Assembly: GCA_029204225.1 (NCBI GenBank)
Contig: CM055092.1
Coordinates: forward strand, 10,197,806-10,261,805
DNA: 64,000 nt
Reading direction: 5' to 3'
From: Diphasiastrum complanatum
Taxonomy: Eukaryota; Streptophyta; Lycopodiopsida; Lycopodiales; Lycopodiaceae
Part shown: piece after piece, positions 33,387 through 38,940 of the stretch
How the letters are laid out: the number at the start of each line of letters is the position of its first letter
How positions within the stretch are numbered: the stretch's first letter is position 1
The notes under the pieces: model-generated
Seen by the model: the letters and a program-made list of their open reading frames with translations, nothing else
Told to the model about the DNA's origin: nothing
Database searches by the model: none
Program-made: the position numbers and the translations under genes

Positions 33387-35504
33387 AGAGTGGGAACCCC
33401 ATGAAACCTGATAACTATCACACCATTGTGATTGGGCACATTATGACTAAGCTTTATGGCACTATTCTTAAGACTGATTAGTAGTGAGGTTGAGACACGA
33501 AGAAAGGTAACACTCAAAAGATGAGATGGTTTCGACCGTCACCAGGCCCATCAAAATGCACAAATTTGAAATCTACGTAACGTAGTTCAAATTAACTGAG
33601 AAATAAAAATACAATATAGAAAACTTTGAAATTTGTGTCCGGGCAGCATATAGACTTATCCCATTGGTTTCTTCTTCCTGCCCGACACGTGCTAATCTGC
33701 CCGACGTCAATACCTCAAGTTAAATTTCCTTAACTATGTTGGTTAGTATAATAAAATTTGCTAACCATACTAGTTACAATTATAGAAATACAATATGTAT
33801 AGTTACTTAAAATATGGTATACACAGTAACTGTGACTGTGTTGGCATTCACATAATTGGCAAGAGCTTGTGGATGGATCTTTATTGGATGAAAAGGAAAC
33901 TTTTAGAAGGGTAAATAATTGTTGTCCCCTTTCTTCAAGTCTTTTTGGCCTTTTCCTTGATGGATTGAAGAATGGATTATTAAACAAAAAGGAGGGGGTT
34001 ACTTAAGTCTTTTGTTTTAGTTATGCAGATGACGTTCACTTTGCAAAGGGATGGGGAAGATTGGTTGAGGCACTTGAATGTGATTGGAAATTCATGTCAC
34101 AGTATGATAGTGAATGGAAGAAAGCAAAGTCATGGTGATTGGCATTAGAGACAAAGATATATGTCACATCTCAAGGTTGAACTATCTTCCTAGAAAATGG
34201 ATTTAAATCCCTATCAAATATGTTTTGGAAGATTATCTATGGAGTTCGAAGACAAGGACCTAGTTTCATTAGATTAGTCCAGTTAGTACTCTCATTTGGT
34301 AGCCAAGTTGGGGTCTAGGTTTTGGACAAGGGTAGAGTTAGTGCAAGGAAGATTTTTGGTGGAGGAATTGGTTGTGAAAATCCAAATGCCATATACAATC
34401 CTATTACTAGAGATCCGTATGTTTCGAATGGAAGGGTAGGCCTTTTGCCAGTCCATATTAAATTGAATGTAGACAGGATTTCTCATAGGGTCATGTCTAG
34501 AATGTTAGAGGGATGGTATAAAGCATGGACCGATTGGCTTGAAAGATTGATAAAGTTTTTGGTTGAGACTAGGGCTGACCTATTGTTTGATATTTTAGCA
34601 AGTATTTGAGAGAAAAGGATATAGAACAACTATCTAGAGTTGTGTTGGAAATTGCTATGTTTGTAAGTCATGTAGATCAAGTTCATTTCGTTTCTCGCCC
34701 CCGGTGCAAATTTGAAGCTTTTAAACCACTATGTTTCATGTTAAATGTTTTATTTGTGTGTTGTTTGTTGCGCAAGAAAGATGGGGAAAGCATCTAGCAT
34801 TTGGCCGCATAAATTTTTTTGAATAGGTATAGAAGAAGCCACAAGCAATAAAGTGTTGTGTGCAATATTAGGAATCATAAAATTTTGTGGAGAGCATGAG
34901 TGTTTATAGACGAACATATGTTATGCTACATTAACCTTAATCCTTAATCCTGGAATTTTAAGTATGTAACCTTGCTCATTTGCAGTATTTAAAAGTATTG
35001 TGGCCTATTGGTTGGTCACTTCTTTTCTGACCTTAGGATAGAGTTCAATTCTACTTCGACATATAAGATAAAATCTGGTCAAAATCAGATCAAACAATAT
35101 TGCCAAAATAATTCCATCTATGAGAACTAAGTATCATGAGGGGTTATTTACCAGTTTTGTATTCATTACATATAAAGTTGTAGTCCATCTTTGTTTTTTT
35201 GGTCTTGAAATTTTTTGGGTGGTTTATGACTTGATGGCAATAAAATAATAGACGTAGCTTGTGGACGAGAGACATTAGTTTGTTGCTTCTTTGCATAGTT
35301 TATAACAGTATTTGTAGATGAAATATGTTATGCACTAACACAAACTATTTCGTTATGCAGTTATGATAATGTTCCAGCCGAGATTAATAGATTGAGGTGT
35401 AGAGTGAATTATCATGCGTTGAAGTTTTTACCTCACATTGAAGAGATGGCAGAGACTTTAGCTTCTAGGATGAGGAATCGAACTGGCACACTACAACCTT
35501 ATAT
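626..35504 (+). CDS. Plant O-fucosyltransferase-like (GT106) protein gene, partial, six exons
   Basis: Exons: 626-716, 6499-6575, 15509-15597, 22557-22676, 25716-25832 and 35361-35504. Each is bounded by AG and GT, and the phases join without a break (ends +1, 0, +2, +2, +2, +2). The joined product has the family hallmarks in order: [99 protein letters not shown] and [13 protein letters not shown]. These fit the plant O-FucT (PF10250/DUF246, CAZy GT106) proteins, which are Golgi type II membrane enzymes; GGLNQQR is in the donor-binding part of the domain. The substrate cannot be told from this fragment. The N-terminal membrane anchor lies upstream of the window. The exon expected next (starting near ALHLRFEK) was not found by eye up to 64,000. 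There is no stop or frameshift inside the exons, so the gene is probably functional. All TE copies from 1.1 to 35.3 kb lie in its introns. Confidence 0.93.
1160..1362 (-). repeat. Double tRNA-derived repeat (SINE-like)
   Basis: Read on the minus strand, two tRNA-like units lie in tandem. The unit at about 1292-1360 has an A-box-like AGCTCAATGGTAAAGC and a B-box-like GGGTTTGAATCC. The unit at about 1160-1220 has a decayed A box (GCTAGAGCATCC) and a B box GGGTTCAAATCC. Both keep roughly tRNA spacing and share the block CATCCCAT. This is typical of a dimeric tRNA-derived SINE head. No 3' tail or target duplication was identified. Confidence 0.6.
1532..1891 (+). mobile_element. Copia-type LTR (5' LTR)
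   Basis: The sequence starts TGTTAGAGTTAATG, ends TTTTCTAACA and is followed directly by a plant primer site. These TG..CA ends, the 360-bp size and the primer site mark a 5' LTR. No second copy of this LTR was recognised in the window, so the element is incomplete. Confidence 0.75.
1892..1909 (+). promoter_or_regulatory. Primer binding site (initiator Met tRNA type)
   Basis: TGGTATCAGAGTG starts immediately after the LTR. It matches the TGGTATCAGAGC complement of the plant initiator-methionine tRNA 3' end, with one change. Confidence 0.8.
1910..2819 (+). mobile_element. Internal region of broken Copia-type element, no domain recognised
   Basis: This region follows the primer site and should hold gag, but only short open frames remain and none shows a recognisable Gag, zinc-knuckle or protease motif. 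It ends against an antisense LTR fragment. Confidence 0.4.
2820..3018 (-). mobile_element. Antisense truncated Copia LTR
   Basis: Read on the minus strand from 3018 it starts TGTTAGGAATTATGG and continues with the blocks GTAGAGGCCAGCCTG and GGCCTATTTCTATTTTTA. The LTRs at 10,972 and 24,775 share these. Only the first 200 bp or so are present. It abuts a sense-strand Copia RT fragment exactly at its TG end. Confidence 0.7.
3019..3600 (+). pseudogene. Copia reverse transcriptase fragment
   Basis: The frame starting near 3031 gives [18 protein letters not shown] and KALYGLK, then a stop codon replaces the Q of the usual KQAPRAW. A frameshift follows, and the next frame contains SNVYFK and [12 protein letters not shown], the RT catalytic box (YVDD). 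Further on, [10 protein letters not shown] corresponds to the end of RT. Integrase and RNase H are missing. It is a decayed fragment of Ty1/Copia pol. Confidence 0.85.
3690..4346 (-). pseudogene. Gypsy reverse transcriptase fragment
   Basis: One open frame on the minus strand carries the Ty3/Gypsy RT domain: [66 protein letters not shown] and the catalytic box [11 protein letters not shown]. Similarity stops after [10 protein letters not shown]. RNase H and integrase are absent downstream, and gag and protease upstream. Confidence 0.9.
4340..4364. repeat. Perfect hairpin around a CACGTG core
   Basis: CGGCCACGT and ACGTGGCCG form a perfect 9-bp inverted repeat around a 7-base loop. The left arm includes CACGTG, a plant G-box word. 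It lies at the upstream end of the Gypsy RT frame, in a GC-rich block (4330-4760) that may be part of an LTR. Confidence 0.4.
5090..5675 (-). mobile_element. Probable LTR, minus strand
   Basis: On the minus strand the block starts TGTTGGAGGG, has a TATA-like CTATATAAG followed by a run with CATTTCAATACAACC, and is rich in CTCTC further on. This is the usual layout of a plant LTR promoter and leader. No primer site or second copy was found, so the lower boundary and the family are uncertain. Confidence 0.35.
5676..6498. other. Intron sequence, nothing recognised
   Basis: T-rich intron DNA. No coding similarity or repeat end was seen. Confidence 0.5.
6499..6575 (+). CDS. O-FucT-like gene, exon with GGLNQQR motif
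   Basis: Acceptor CTGCTGCAG, donor GTAAGG. With the base carried over it encodes 26 residues ending [25 protein letters not shown] is the most conserved signature of plant O-FucT proteins. It ends in phase 0. Confidence 0.93.
6576..8224. other. Intron sequence, nothing recognised
   Basis: T-rich intron DNA with only short chance open frames. No TE domain was recognised. Confidence 0.5.
8225..8440 (-). mobile_element. LINE 3' end, minus strand
   Basis: Read on the minus strand, 8284 to 8225 gives GTCTTATATGCCTTTTGCCA, then TGGAAAAGACATTAATAAAG and a CTTTCTTTC tail. This is the same 3' end as the + strand LINE copies finishing at 17,521 and 19,784. The upstream extent is a guess; no coding motif is readable. 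Confidence 0.7.
8465..8845 (+). mobile_element. Probable Copia-type LTR
   Basis: This block starts TGTTGGGACATTAACC and runs about 380 bp to a primer site. The TG start and the primer site support a 5' LTR. The CA end is not clean, so the right edge may be off by a few bases. Confidence 0.5.
8846..8862 (+). promoter_or_regulatory. Primer binding site
   Basis: TTGGTATCAGAGCTAGAG contains the full TGGTATCAGAGC initiator-Met tRNA complement. It is the usual plant Copia primer site. Confidence 0.75.
9284..9577 (+). repeat. Tandem duplication, period 147 bp
   Basis: Two adjacent copies (9284-9430 and 9431-9577) share long blocks such as TTAATAATGATATC, GGTGTTTTGAAATTGGTCCC and TAAATCAGGTACAACTAAC, with scattered differences. 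They lie in the internal, non-coding part of the element that starts at 8465. Confidence 0.85.
9636..9870 (+). repeat. Tandem duplication, period about 119 bp
   Basis: Copies start at GTCGTTTATATGTATT (9636) and GTAGTTTATATGTATT (9755). Both continue with TTAGATTCATTCAG-type and TTTTGGCTTTAATCTT blocks. It is separate from the 147-bp duplication next to it. Confidence 0.8.
9871..10499. other. Nothing recognised
   Basis: Probably the rest of the internal region of the non-coding LTR element that starts at 8465. Only short chance frames are present. Confidence 0.4.
10500..10604 (-). pseudogene. LINE ORF2 scrap fused to Gypsy
   Basis: The minus frame reads [18 protein letters not shown]. It matches [16 protein letters not shown] in the LINE copy at 18.45 kb, and equivalent stretches at 46.6 and 61.7 kb. 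It continues in the same frame from a Gypsy RNase H fragment, so this is a chance join of two unrelated elements. Confidence 0.7.
10605..10965 (-). pseudogene. Gypsy RNase H fragment
   Basis: Minus-strand reading gives [20 protein letters not shown], then a Y.....H..LKI.RHYLYG block, [10 protein letters not shown] and RKARWSDQ. This is the RNase H part of Ty3/Gypsy pol. It contains frame breaks and stops. The Copia LTR at 10,972 truncates its upstream side. Confidence 0.85.
10972..11317 (+). mobile_element. Copia LTR (5' LTR)
   Basis: The element starts TGTTAGAATTAATGG, ends GATTCTAGCA and is followed by a primer site. It belongs to the same LTR family as 24,775-25,175 and the antisense fragment at 2820-3018 (shared GTTCAAAGGCCTATTT and AAAGTCTAAGGTTGACT). 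Confidence 0.9.
11318..11335 (+). promoter_or_regulatory. Primer binding site
   Basis: TGGTATCAGAGCAAGG directly follows the LTR end. It is the initiator-Met tRNA complement. Confidence 0.9.
11470..11625 (+). pseudogene. Copia integrase C-terminal fragment
   Basis: The frame reads [20 protein letters not shown], then [22 protein letters not shown]. This is the end of the Ty1/Copia integrase core. Gag, protease and most of the integrase are deleted between the primer site and this point. After 11,626 there is about 270 bp of unrelated sequence. Confidence 0.85.
11895..13010 (+). pseudogene. Copia reverse transcriptase and RNase H, broken
   Basis: RT begins near [19 protein letters not shown] and [30 protein letters not shown] is followed by a TAG stop at 12,150. 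[14 protein letters not shown] follows, with a frameshift at about 12,280, then [15 protein letters not shown] (the V-DD catalytic box is intact) and [19 protein letters not shown]. RNase H continues as [20 protein letters not shown] and [15 protein letters not shown], after an internal deletion. It likely belongs with the LTR at 10,972. Similarity ends abruptly at about 13,010, where a second Copia copy begins. Confidence 0.92.
13011..13244 (+). pseudogene. Second Copia copy: start of integrase, sense
   Basis: Frames around 13,110-13,235 give [20 protein letters not shown] and [15 protein letters not shown]. This is the GAG-pre-integrase to integrase boundary of Copia pol (HSDLCGP is typical). 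The reading frame is broken upstream. The sense-strand similarity stops at about 13,240, and the continuation of the same integrase is found inverted just downstream. Confidence 0.8.
13245..13928 (-). pseudogene. Second Copia copy: integrase core and linker, inverted block
   Basis: On the minus strand from about 13,925: [41 protein letters not shown], then [56 protein letters not shown] and the linker [17 protein letters not shown]. This is exactly the part that should follow the sense-strand FYFLT at 13,235, but it is flipped in place. A few frameshifts are present. Confidence 0.85.
13929..14074 (+). pseudogene. Second Copia copy: RT C-terminal part, sense
   Basis: The frame gives [37 protein letters not shown] and then HWKVAK in a shifted frame. 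This is the end of the Copia RT/connection region. The catalytic half of RT is missing between this and the inverted integrase block. Confidence 0.85.
14075..14346 (-). pseudogene. Second Copia copy: RNase H first half, inverted block
   Basis: Minus-strand reading from 14,345 gives [47 protein letters not shown] and [18 protein letters not shown] should follow HWKVAK, which sits on the + strand just to the left. The block is therefore inverted in place. It has two stop codons. Confidence 0.85.
14347..14590 (+). pseudogene. Second Copia copy: RNase H second half, sense
   Basis: The frame reads [10 protein letters not shown], a stop, then [20 protein letters not shown]. This follows LRRMLGDIG of the inverted block as in a normal Copia RNase H. 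The final RLASRRVY resembles the usual QLADIFTK region. Confidence 0.85.
14589..14900 (+). mobile_element. Polypurine tract and 3' LTR start of the second Copia copy
   Basis: AAGGGAGAG (14,589-14,597) is directly followed by TGTTGGAACAAGTCC at 14,598. A polypurine tract then TGTTGG is the standard Copia 3' LTR start. The right end of the LTR was not identified; 14,900 is a rough limit. Confidence 0.6.
14994..15085 (+). pseudogene. Gypsy integrase zinc-binding scrap
   Basis: [20 protein letters not shown] and EFYWLQL match the HHCC-type N-terminal part of Ty3/Gypsy integrase. Compare HDSPCAGHPGIDKT in the Gypsy copy at 49.3 kb. Only about 30 residues remain. Confidence 0.8.
15086..15508. other. 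Intron sequence, nothing recognised
   Basis: AT-rich intron DNA leading to the exon acceptor at 15,508. No TE domain was seen. Confidence 0.5.
15509..15597 (+). CDS. O-FucT-like gene, exon (ICNAVAVA motif)
   Basis: Acceptor TACACAG, donor GTGAGT. It encodes [18 protein letters not shown] followed by [11 protein letters not shown] and two bases of a threonine codon. It continues GGLNQQRIA directly, as in the family. The exon lies just upstream of a LINE copy that starts in the CT tract at 15,881. Confidence 0.93.
15881..15922 (+). repeat. CT microsatellite
   Basis: About 21 CT units at the 5' edge of a LINE copy. They are followed by degenerate CCATCGCTACC-type repeats (15,953-16,200) of the LINE leader. 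Confidence 0.98.
15923..17521 (+). mobile_element. LINE copy: leader, ORF1 and 3' tail (ORF2 deleted)
   Basis: A pyrimidine-rich leader leads into an ORF1-like gene at about 16,279-17,325 with one frameshift near 16,940. The first part is proline/serine-rich, followed by a coiled coil ([20 protein letters not shown], then [16 protein letters not shown]). After the shift comes the RNA-binding-like part with [19 protein letters not shown]. The matching stretch in the copies at 44.1 and 30.2 kb reads [13 protein letters not shown], the typical end of plant L1-like ORF1. The 3' end follows closely: ATGCC-TTTT-GGCAT hairpin, GACATTAATGAAG, then a CTTT/CT tail to 17,521. ORF2 is absent, so the copy is internally deleted. 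Confidence 0.8.
17522..19784 (+). mobile_element. LINE copy: reverse transcriptase half, with 3' tail
   Basis: 5'-truncated ORF2. [20 protein letters not shown] and [17 protein letters not shown] open the RT domain. [19 protein letters not shown] is readable across frames at 17.9 kb. [20 protein letters not shown] and [12 protein letters not shown] (catalytic YADD intact) follow. Then come [28 protein letters not shown] and the C-terminal zinc-finger-like block [20 protein letters not shown]. Several frameshifts and stops make it non-functional. It ends with hairpin ATGCC-TATT-GGCAT (19,685-19,698), GACATTAATAAAA and a long CT tail (19,719-19,784). Confidence 0.88.
19719..19784 (+). repeat. 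CT microsatellite (LINE tail)
   Basis: About 33 CT units directly after the LINE 3' end. The last units run into TTTTTCT before the next LINE tail. Confidence 0.98.
19790..19885 (+). mobile_element. Short LINE 3' tail, second subfamily
   Basis: GTGGACAATGCTCCTTACTG and GATGTACTTTTTATTTGTC match the LINE 3' ends at 33.27 and 55.22 kb. The hairpin ATACCC-AA-GGGTAT (19,833-19,846) is followed by AGACATTAATACAA and a tail of four AATTC-type units. The copy is truncated to less than 100 bp. Confidence 0.85.
20155..20930 (+). pseudogene. Decayed LINE ORF2 remnant
   Basis: [19 protein letters not shown] (20,190 region) matches the RT start. [17 protein letters not shown] matches VPHEILLAEFA..., and [11 protein letters not shown] near 20,400 matches [11 protein letters not shown] of the C-terminal region. 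There are many stops and large deletions, and it is older-looking than the other copies. Confidence 0.65.
20931..22556. other. Intron sequence, nothing recognised
   Basis: AT-rich intron DNA up to the acceptor of the exon at 22,557. No TE domain was recognised. Confidence 0.5.
22557..22676 (+). CDS. O-FucT-like gene, exon ([14 protein letters not shown])
   Basis: The acceptor is GGACAG, chosen because it completes the split threonine codon and keeps the frame; the donor is GTTAGT. It encodes [20 protein letters not shown] and [19 protein letters not shown]. The open frame runs on into the intron to about 23,070, but that extension does not resemble the family. Confidence 0.92.
22677..24774. 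other. Intron sequence, nothing recognised
   Basis: T-rich intron with short hydrophobic-looking chance frames. No conserved motif was seen. Confidence 0.5.
24775..25175 (+). mobile_element. Solo Copia LTR
   Basis: The 401-bp LTR starts TGTTAGAAATTAATGG and ends GATTCTATCA. It is the same family as 10,972-11,317. It has no primer site after it and no polypurine tract before it. The flanks ACTTT and ACTAT agree at four of five positions, consistent with an old 5-bp target duplication. This is the expected result of recombination between two LTRs. Confidence 0.85.
25176..25715. other. Intron sequence, nothing recognised
   Basis: Intron DNA between the solo LTR and the next exon. It ends in a T-rich tract before the acceptor. 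Confidence 0.5.
25716..25832 (+). CDS. O-FucT-like gene, exon ([17 protein letters not shown])
   Basis: The acceptor follows a T-rich tract ending TTTACAG; the donor is GTAAGG. It encodes [33 protein letters not shown] and PFVDRLG, a very conserved stretch of this O-FucT subgroup. Confidence 0.94.
25833..26539. other. Intron sequence, nothing recognised
   Basis: Intron DNA with no recognised repeat end or coding similarity. Confidence 0.45.
26540..27620 (+). pseudogene. Decayed LINE endonuclease-region remnant
   Basis: [20 protein letters not shown] (26,918 region) matches EAHSLVILNGLPRWPSSS of the LINE copy at 42.85 kb. The following [20 protein letters not shown] keeps the spacing of [10 protein letters not shown]..... 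[11 protein letters not shown]. Upstream and downstream parts are too altered to read. No catalytic residues are preserved. Confidence 0.65.
27790..28218 (-). mobile_element. Probable 3' LTR of a Gypsy element, minus strand
   Basis: Reading minus from 28,218, the sequence starts TGTTAGGGACCCAACCCC directly after a purine-rich tract (28,219-28,234 on this strand). This is the normal 3' LTR start. The far end was not determined; 27,790 is a guess. Confidence 0.5.
28280..28346 (-). pseudogene. Gypsy chromodomain
   Basis: The minus-strand frame reads [27 protein letters not shown]....D.TWE is the core of the chromodomain at the integrase C terminus of Ty3/Gypsy chromoviruses. The domain sits just before the polypurine tract, as in complete elements. 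Confidence 0.85.
28400..29030 (-). pseudogene. Gypsy integrase C-terminal part
   Basis: [15 protein letters not shown] is the end of the integrase core. [19 protein letters not shown] and [20 protein letters not shown], then [11 protein letters not shown], form the conserved module after it. Frameshifts break it. The integrase N-terminal half is missing, with a deletion joining it to RT at about 29,035. Confidence 0.88.
29038..29370 (-). pseudogene. Gypsy reverse transcriptase fragment
   Basis: The minus frame gives [40 protein letters not shown] and [18 protein letters not shown]. The VYLDD catalytic box is present. RNase H is missing. It belongs to the same element as the integrase and chromodomain pieces downstream. 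Confidence 0.88.
29669..33382 (+). mobile_element. LINE copy with ORF1, endonuclease, RT parts and CT tail; interrupted by hAT
   Basis: ORF1 (29,669-30,405) has a coiled coil and [19 protein letters not shown], ending DKISH with a stop. ORF2 has an endonuclease-like part (30,470-31,260: [44 protein letters not shown]). This is followed by [18 protein letters not shown] and [14 protein letters not shown] start is at 31,760-32,096 ([17 protein letters not shown]), cut off by a hAT fragment. The C-terminal part resumes near 32,505 and runs to 33,118. The end has hairpin ATGTGCCC-AC-GGGCACAT (33,303-33,320), GACATTAATATAA and a CT tail (33,353-33,382). Stops and frameshifts throughout make it a pseudogene. 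Confidence 0.88.
32237..32504 (-). pseudogene. hAT transposase C-terminal dimerisation fragment
   Basis: The minus frame reads [40 protein letters not shown] and [34 protein letters not shown] is the signature of plant hAT-family transposase dimerisation domains. It sits between two parts of a LINE. The catalytic DDE region is absent, so this is a scrap. Flanking 32,097-32,236 is probably part of the same insertion. Confidence 0.9.
33383..33480 (+). pseudogene. LINE RT scrap
   Basis: [20 protein letters not shown] and [12 protein letters not shown] match [20 protein letters not shown] in the LINE at 17.7 kb. It starts directly after the CT tail of the previous LINE copy. Confidence 0.8.
33895..34055 (+). 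pseudogene. LINE RT scrap with YADD box
   Basis: [20 protein letters not shown] and, after a stop, [11 protein letters not shown] resemble the [17 protein letters not shown] ... LLYADDV part of LINE RT. The copy is strongly decayed. It could be the same insertion as 33,383-33,480. Confidence 0.55.
34056..35360. other. Intron sequence, one unrecognised frame
   Basis: Open frame 34,322-34,609 (95 residues, with [20 protein letters not shown]) and a short one at 34,606-34,797 match nothing I recognise. They may be part of the decayed LINE just upstream. The rest is plain intron. Confidence 0.35.
35361..35504 (+). CDS. O-FucT-like gene, exon (last seen in window)
   Basis: Acceptor TTATGCAG, donor GTAAGT. 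It encodes [34 protein letters not shown] and [14 protein letters not shown] (the final codon is split). [13 protein letters not shown] is diagnostic for the family. The following exon should start ALHLRFEK; nothing like it was seen downstream, so the next intron is either more than 28 kb or the gene is broken. Confidence 0.93.
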
Positions 35505-36969
35505 GTAAGTCATTAGAACATTGAATTTCTGGTCTTACAAGGATTCTTGGTAGTTTTTTGCTTGAACTGTAGTACATTTTACAATGATTGTTTTTAGTTT
35601 CATTGATTTCTATGTTTTTAAGTGTCAATTGCTTGGATCTCTATGATATAGAGGATCATTTACTTAATGTTTTACAAGAATATTGATAAACTATATTCAT
35701 ATGCGGCTCTTGTAGGAGACTTTCATTTATATGATATTGAGAGGAGTTTGGGGTCATCTAATTGTTATCATACACGAATTTTGTTGATGACTTGCTTATT
35801 CTACTATCTTGCAAGTCATAAGGTTGAGATATGAATGGTTTGTATTATGGTAATTTATGGCTAGTGGTTTACTTTGTCAAGTTGGTTAGAGTTTCAACGA
35901 AAGCTTTTAACTTGTAGTGTCATCCTTTTTTTCTCCGTCAAAAGGAATTTGCTGATTGAAAACGATGTTGGTGTTAAAAACCAAATTAGTCGGATTAGGA
36001 AACATGCTCATTTGATTTTTTTCCATAGAGACATCTATGTGTTGAATGTGCAAAGGCTATGTAGAGTGCAATGGCCATCATAAACATCACTTATTGAGAA
36101 CATGAATGAGAGTATATTTGAATCTGATCAAGTGTATTATACATTATCTATGTATTTCTAATAACATTCTTGGCACTCATCACTATGAACATATTTTTGC
36201 AATGCTAGGTTAAATGTGGATGGATGAGTAATACAAAGAGACTGCAAAGTATTCTTACAATCATTTGAGGAGAATTTTAGATGGAGGATTAGAATCAACT
36301 AGAGAGGATTGGGGAGAGGGCTAAGGGGGGTAATGAGAGGGAAACATATAGAAAAGTGTACTAGTAGCCTATAGGCATTTACTAGTATCTAGTATAGGAT
36401 CTTTGATTCTTGAGATATGGTGCGAATATTCTCAATCCTCGTAATCGGACATGGACATAACATTCTTCTGCCCCTAAACTACTTTTGTCTTTAGAAGTGG
36501 AAGTTAGGGAAGTTCGTCTTTACGCTTTCAACTGCATCCTAATACGTATTATCCTTAGTTTGACTTTTTCATCTAATTAAGCACTCAGAGATAGAATGTT
36601 TTTCTAATTATTTATCCCCGATTTGGAGTACTTTCCTCAGATTCTAAAGGTACATTAAATGATAAATCCTCCGATTGGGTTTGTTCCTCTCCAAGCGAAA
36701 GGCGTCACTCACCTTCATGTAAACTCAATTCTTACTGATTCACATGACCTTACCCCAGAGATCAAGTCAAAAGAAAAAGAAAACAATATAATCATAGTCC
36801 GAAACTGAACACGATATCTCATAGACAATTCATGATGCGCTTAGAATATCTTGAAATTCTAAGACATAACCAGTCAACCCACTAGAATCTGTAGGAGATG
36901 CATCAAGACTCATACAAGATCTAACTCTGTCTTGAGTACGACAAATACTCACATAAGTTAAATGCACGA
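35505..36969. other. Nothing recognised
   Basis: AT-rich sequence downstream of the last recognised O-FucT exon, presumably the next intron. No domain or repeat end was seen. Confidence 0.45.
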
Positions 36970-37594
36970 TTTCTAGCATCAAAGCTAGAAATCTGCACCC
37001 TTTTGAATCTTAATGGATTAATGTCCTCATATTAGCTGGAGATCTAGGTTGAAAATCGTATCTAAGCTTATATTAGACTATAATTTGTAGTAGATTATCC
37101 TCTACTAATATAAGCAAACTCTCTTTGAGAAAAATAACTTTCATAATGAGAATGCTTTGTAGGAAAGCAAGAGTCAGGTCACCAAGATCTAGTTATCAAT
37201 CAATCTCCACAGAAAGCAAGAGAGAAGAGGCTGGGCGCCCACCTCTAAGAGAGAGAGAGAGAGAAAACAACAACAAGAGCAATGGAGAGCAATGCTTAGC
37301 CAAACTGTTAAAAATGGAATACACAATGAGCATCTAAGTACTCTACCTGGATGTGACCCTAAGTTTAACCACTTACTAAATGTAGGGCACCCTCAAAAGT
37401 CAAGATAGGGCCCCTAAACAGAATTAGACCCCCAAGGACCCACGAGTCAGTACATGACCAAAATTGGGTCCAACTGAACTTAAGACAAACTTAAGGTGGC
37501 TTAAATAACTAAATATCCATGGTTACACAAATTTCGACCTTTTGGGTCAAAGTAACCTATGGATTAACTTTAGCATAGTCATTTATTTCTAACA
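36970..37594 (-). mobile_element. Copia 3' LTR, minus strand
   Basis: Reading minus from 37,594 it starts TGTTAGAAATAAATGAC directly after the purine-rich tract ATTTAAGGAGGG (37,595-37,606). It contains a CTCTCTCTCTCTTAGAGGTGGG leader-like stretch. The lower end near 36,970 is estimated. Confidence 0.65.
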
Positions 37595-37619
37595 CCCTCC
37601 TTAAATGACAATGCAAAAA

Positions 37620-38940
37620 CTGAAATCTTCACTATGTAACAAAACCAACACGTGGTATCAAATTTAAAGCTGTGCATAAAGCTTCAAATCTGACTCTAGG
37701 CAGCTCCTTAGTGAAGAGGTTCGCAATATTGTCCTCCGTAGGACAATATTCAAGTAGAATGTCGCCATCATGAAGTCTCTCCCGAACAAAGTGATAATGG
37801 ATCTCGATGTGCTTCGTCCTCGCATGAAAAACAGGATTCCGTGCAATGGAAATAGCACTTTGACTATCACTCAAGATAAGAGTGGCTGAGGGCTCGCCAA
37901 ACTTCATGTCAACAAGTAGTCTTCTCAGCCATAAACACTCTGTTGTGGCTGAAAATATCGCTCTATATTCTGCCTCACTAGAAGAAGTAGCAATAGTGGG
38001 CTGCTTTTTACTTGACCACGAAATTGCATAATTTCCATAGAAAAAGCAATGTCCACTTGTAGAGCGTCTAGTGTCTTGATCTCCACCCCAATCTGAGTCA
38101 CTAAAACCAACCAAGCATGCATCATCACAAGCAGGAAAAACCAGTCCATGACTTCTTGTTCCTTGAAGATATCAAAAGATCCTCTTCAACGCTTTCCAAT
38201 GTGATGTCATCGGGGCATGCATGAATTGACTCATGAGTGAGACACTATAAGAAATGTTCGGTCTTGAATTACATAGGTAAATGAGACAGCCAATAGCTTG
38301 ACAATATAAAGTAGTGTCAAATGATTCACCGTCACCTTGACTACTTAATTTCAGACCTGTCTCCATAGGTGTAGCAACCGGTTTGCAATTTTTTTTATCT
38401 TGAACCGCTTCAAAATCTGCCCAATGTAGCGTTTTTGAGAGATGAAAATTCCAGCCCCTCTTTGTACAAATTCAAGACCAAGATAAAAGTGCAATAGGCC
38501 TAAATCTGAGGTTTCAAAAACCTTACCAAGATCAAGTATTACGGCATCAATCTGCTGCTCATTACTTCCCGTAATAATAATATCATCAACATAAACCAAA
38601 ATAATGATGATATAATCTGAAGTATGCTTGACATAAAGAGTAGATTCACTAGGACTATTAGTAAATCCTCGATCACAAAAGTAGGCGTGTATCTTTTGAT
38701 ACCACATCCTCGGAGCTTGCTTCAGTCCATAAAGTGCCTTCTTGAGAAGACAAACTTTATCTTCTTGGCCTTCAACCAAAAAATCAGCAGGTTGTTGAAG
38801 GTACACTTCCTCATTGAGATCACCATTGAGGAATGCTGTCTTTATGTCAAGTTGCCGCAAACGCCAACCAAAGCGGGCAGCCGAAGAGGTTACTACCCTC
38901 ACGGTAGTCATCCAAGCAGTAGGAGAAAAAGTTTGCAACT
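37620..38940 (-). pseudogene. Copia RT and RNase H
   Basis: The minus strand reads [69 protein letters not shown] (catalytic YVDD intact), [94 protein letters not shown] and NIANLFTKELPR. Frames break at about 38,360 and 38,150. It is the 3' half of a Copia element, cut off upstream at about 38,940. Gag and integrase are missing. Confidence 0.92.

Noticed and set aside
37125-37337. 70-residue frame in the minus-strand Copia LTR
   Set aside because: It lies within the LTR on the opposite strand and has no recognisable motif.
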